Shown piece by piece: positions 5,905 to 7,312 of a stretch of DNA of 7,312 nt. Within the stretch, counting starts at the first letter, position 1, and every line of letters starts with the position of its first letter. The DNA is from Candidatus Aenigmatarchaeota archaeon (GTDB lineage: Archaea; Aenigmatarchaeota; Aenigmatarchaeia; Aenigmatarchaeales; Aenigmatarchaeaceae): contig WVXN01000074.1 of NCBI GenBank assembly GCA_011773475.1, forward strand, positions 2,644 through 9,955. The letters are read 5' to 3'. Made by a program: the position numbers and the translations under genes. The notes below the pieces were generated by a model. It ran no database searches and was not told the DNA's origin. It worked only from the letters and a program-made list of their open reading frames with translations.

Positions 5905-7149
5905 TTAATCAATATCAATTATATCTCCATTTTTTGGGGCAATTGCATCAAAATCTTTTTCTTTCAATTCTTTAGCAAAATCTTCGCAATAATCTCCATG
6001 CAAACAAATAACTTTTTCAGGATTAATCTTGTTAACAAAATTAAACAGATCACTTCTTCCACTATGTGCACTTAAATCGAATTTATGAATACTCATTTTG
6101 ATTTTTAAATCAAAACCTTCAGTAACAAATCTACCAGTTTCTACTAATCTTCTTCCAGCAGTTCTTGGAATTAAAAATCCAGTGAATATAATAGAACTTT
6201 CAGGATGATTATACAAATATTTTACATAACTAACAGAAGGTCCACCTTCTAACATTCCTGAACTTGAAACAATTGCACATGGTTCTTTTACTAATCTCTT
6301 TCTCTCTTCACCTTTCCAAACTTCTGTAACATTTTCCAAAGCTCTTCTTAATGCTTCTGCATCTCTGAGAAACTCAGGATAACTTAAAGTGATTTCTGTA
6401 GCAGTTTTTGACATACCATCAAGATAAATAGGAAAATCTGGCTTGAAACTATTTAAAATCATTAAAACTTCAGCTGATCTACCAACAGCAAAACAAGGAA
6501 TTACAGCTACTCCTTCATTTGCAATTGTTCCTTGAACAGTTTCAAAGAATTTTTTTTCTGTTTCTTCTCTTTGTGGGTGCTCTTTCTTAGCATAAGTATT
6601 CTCCAATATCAGAACATCAACATCTTTAGCGTCTATTCTTGCTCCATTTAACAAACGAGTTGTATTAACATTAAAATCACAAACATAAAGAATTCTTTTG
6701 TTTTCAATTTCTAAGAGTTGTGCAGTAGAACCAGGTATATGCCCAGCATCAAACACATCTAAAGAAAAGTTTTCACCTTCAATCTTTTGTCCATAAGTTG
6801 TTATTACTTCATATTTTTTCATTTTTTTCAAATCATTTTTCCTAAAATGTTTAGGAAGACCTTTAAACTTGGCAATTTTGATACTGTCCTTTAGAAGCAG
6901 ATGGGATAATTCAAAAGTTGCTATTGTTGAGTAAATAGGAGGTTTGAATTTTTTATAAATAACAGGACAGTAACCAGAATGATCTAGATGTGCATGACTT
7001 AATACTATCATATCAACTTTTTTTACGGGTAATGGAAGTTTACCAGTATCAACTTCCATTCCATAGTCAAATAAAACATTTTCTTTGCTTTCTATTAGAA
7101 CAGCATTCTTCCCTACTTCTCTAAATCCACCTAAACATTTTATTTTCAT
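5905..7149 (-). CDS. Beta-CASP metallo-beta-lactamase ribonuclease, KH-less (aCPSF2-type)
   Basis: This 414-residue cytoplasmic nuclease belongs to the MBL-fold beta-CASP group (COG1236-like). All catalytic motifs are visible: motif 1 Asp28 (FDYG), motif 2 HAHLDH (His52, His54, Asp56, His57), motif 3 His137 (GHIPGS), motif 4 Asp158 (CDFN), motif A Glu183 (LENTY), motif B His362 (SAHSGR) and motif C His384 (CLHGD). Two zinc ions are expected. The N-terminal KH domains of aCPSF1/FttA are absent, and the start MKIKCLGGFREVG is the normal start of the catalytic fold, so this fits the shorter archaeal paralogue aCPSF2. Archaeal beta-CASP enzymes process RNA as endo- and/or 5'-3' exonucleases; which applies here cannot be read from sequence. 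Motif A is ENTY where ESTY is common. TGAT lies 3 bases before the ATG. The gene is convergent with the ybjQ-like gene and divergent from a partial membrane-protein gene. Confidence 0.93.
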   Translation of the reverse strand: MKIKCLGGFREVGKNAVLIESKENVLFDYGMEVDTGKLPLPVKKVDMIVLSHAHLDHSGYCPVIYKKFKPPIYSTIATFELSHLLLKDSIKIAKFKGLPKHFRKNDLKKMKKYEVITTYGQKIEGENFSLDVFDAGHIPGSTAQLLEIENKRILYVCDFNVNTTRLLNGARIDAKDVDVLILENTYAKKEHPQREETEKKFFETVQGTIANEGVAVIPCFAVGRSAEVLMILNSFKPDFPIYLDGMSKTATEITLSYPEFLRDAEALRRALENVTEVWKGEERKRLVKEPCAIVSSSGMLEGGPSVSYVKYLYNHPESSIIFTGFLIPRTAGRRLVETGRFVTEGFDLKIKMSIHKFDLSAHSGRSDLFNFVNKINPEKVICLHGDYCEDFAKELKEKDFDAIAPKNGDIIDID

Positions 7150-7205
7150 GAAATCATTATTTTATATAGATTGTCATATTCATTTAAATCATTTGGTGAT
7201 AAGAA
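7150..7205. promoter_or_regulatory. Divergent promoter region between the beta-CASP gene and a partial membrane-protein gene
   Basis: A strong box A TTTATATA (7161-7168) lies about 41 bases before the plus-strand TTG at 7206, the same spacing as at the surface-protein gene. GGTGAT (7195-7200) is a ribosome-binding site 5 bases before that TTG. The box read on the minus strand lies only about 16 bases from the beta-CASP ATG, too near to be its promoter. A better placed minus-strand box is GATTTAAATG (7190-7181), about 37 bases upstream. Confidence 0.5.
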
Positions 7206-7312
7206 TTGTTTGAAGGTAAAAAAATTTTAATTTTAGATTTAATAATATTTTTGATTTCTTTTATTTTTATTTTTTGGCTAACTAAAATAAATCCTTTTTT
7301 AGATTTTCTAGT
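7206..7312 (+). CDS. Partial membrane-anchored protein (5' end only, runs off window)
   Basis: From TTG at 7206 the frame stays open to the last base, giving 35 complete codons. The peptide begins MFEGKKILILDLIIFLISF: a short charged head followed by about 19 hydrophobic residues ending at Trp24, then LTKINPFLDFL. This looks like an N-terminal signal anchor or first membrane helix. An in-frame stop (TAA, 7200-7202) just upstream means the start must lie here. GGTGAT (7195-7200) and TTTATATA (7161-7168) are spaced as at the surface-protein gene, which also starts with TTG. Chance open frames are likely in such T-rich DNA, so the signals upstream are the main support. The family cannot be recognised from this much sequence. 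Confidence 0.55.
   Translation, partial: MFEGKKILILDLIIFLISFIFIFWLTKINPFLDFL

Overview
The window looks archaeal and most resembles the small-genome DPANN lineages (Woesearchaeota/Pacearchaeota type). The reasons are very AT-rich DNA, TATA-type box A promoters, partial Shine-Dalgarno motifs, TTG starts, a KH-less archaeal beta-CASP nuclease, a solitary RtcA, and a secreted protein built from modules typical of archaeal surface proteins. This placement is inferred from gene content and style; no rRNA or tRNA gene is present to confirm it.

Left part (1-4447): a polytopic COG2244-type lipid-linked oligosaccharide/polysaccharide flippase on the minus strand is divergent from a 1044-residue cell-surface protein on the plus strand. 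The surface protein has a signal peptide, roughly 72 N-X-S/T sequons, three tandem Ig-like segments, a 10-cysteine cassette, a PGF-pre-PGF-like domain, a Pro-Glu repeat, a thrombospondin-type-1-like module, one C-terminal membrane helix and a charged cytoplasmic tail. The two genes share a 95-bp promoter region. The simplest reading is an envelope/glycosylation locus: a carrier of lipid-linked sugars beside a probable heavily N-glycosylated protein.

Right part (4450-7149): three housekeeping-type genes follow. They are RtcA (RNA 3'-phosphate cyclase, minus), a YbjQ/UPF0145-family small protein (plus, divergent from rtcA), and a KH-less beta-CASP metallo-beta-lactamase ribonuclease of the aCPSF2 type (minus, convergent with ybjQ). 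RtcA and the beta-CASP enzyme both act on RNA ends, but they are not in one transcription unit.

Edges: at the right end a short, previously uncalled plus-strand reading frame (7206 to the window end) starts with TTG after a GGTGAT ribosome-binding site and a TTTATATA box. It encodes an N-terminal membrane anchor and runs off the window. At the left edge an ATG on the minus strand (4-2) preceded by GTGAT may start the next gene after the flippase. No rRNA, tRNA, CRISPR array, transposon or attachment site was seen. No stretch over 300 bases lacks a gene; the longest gap between genes is 95 bases.
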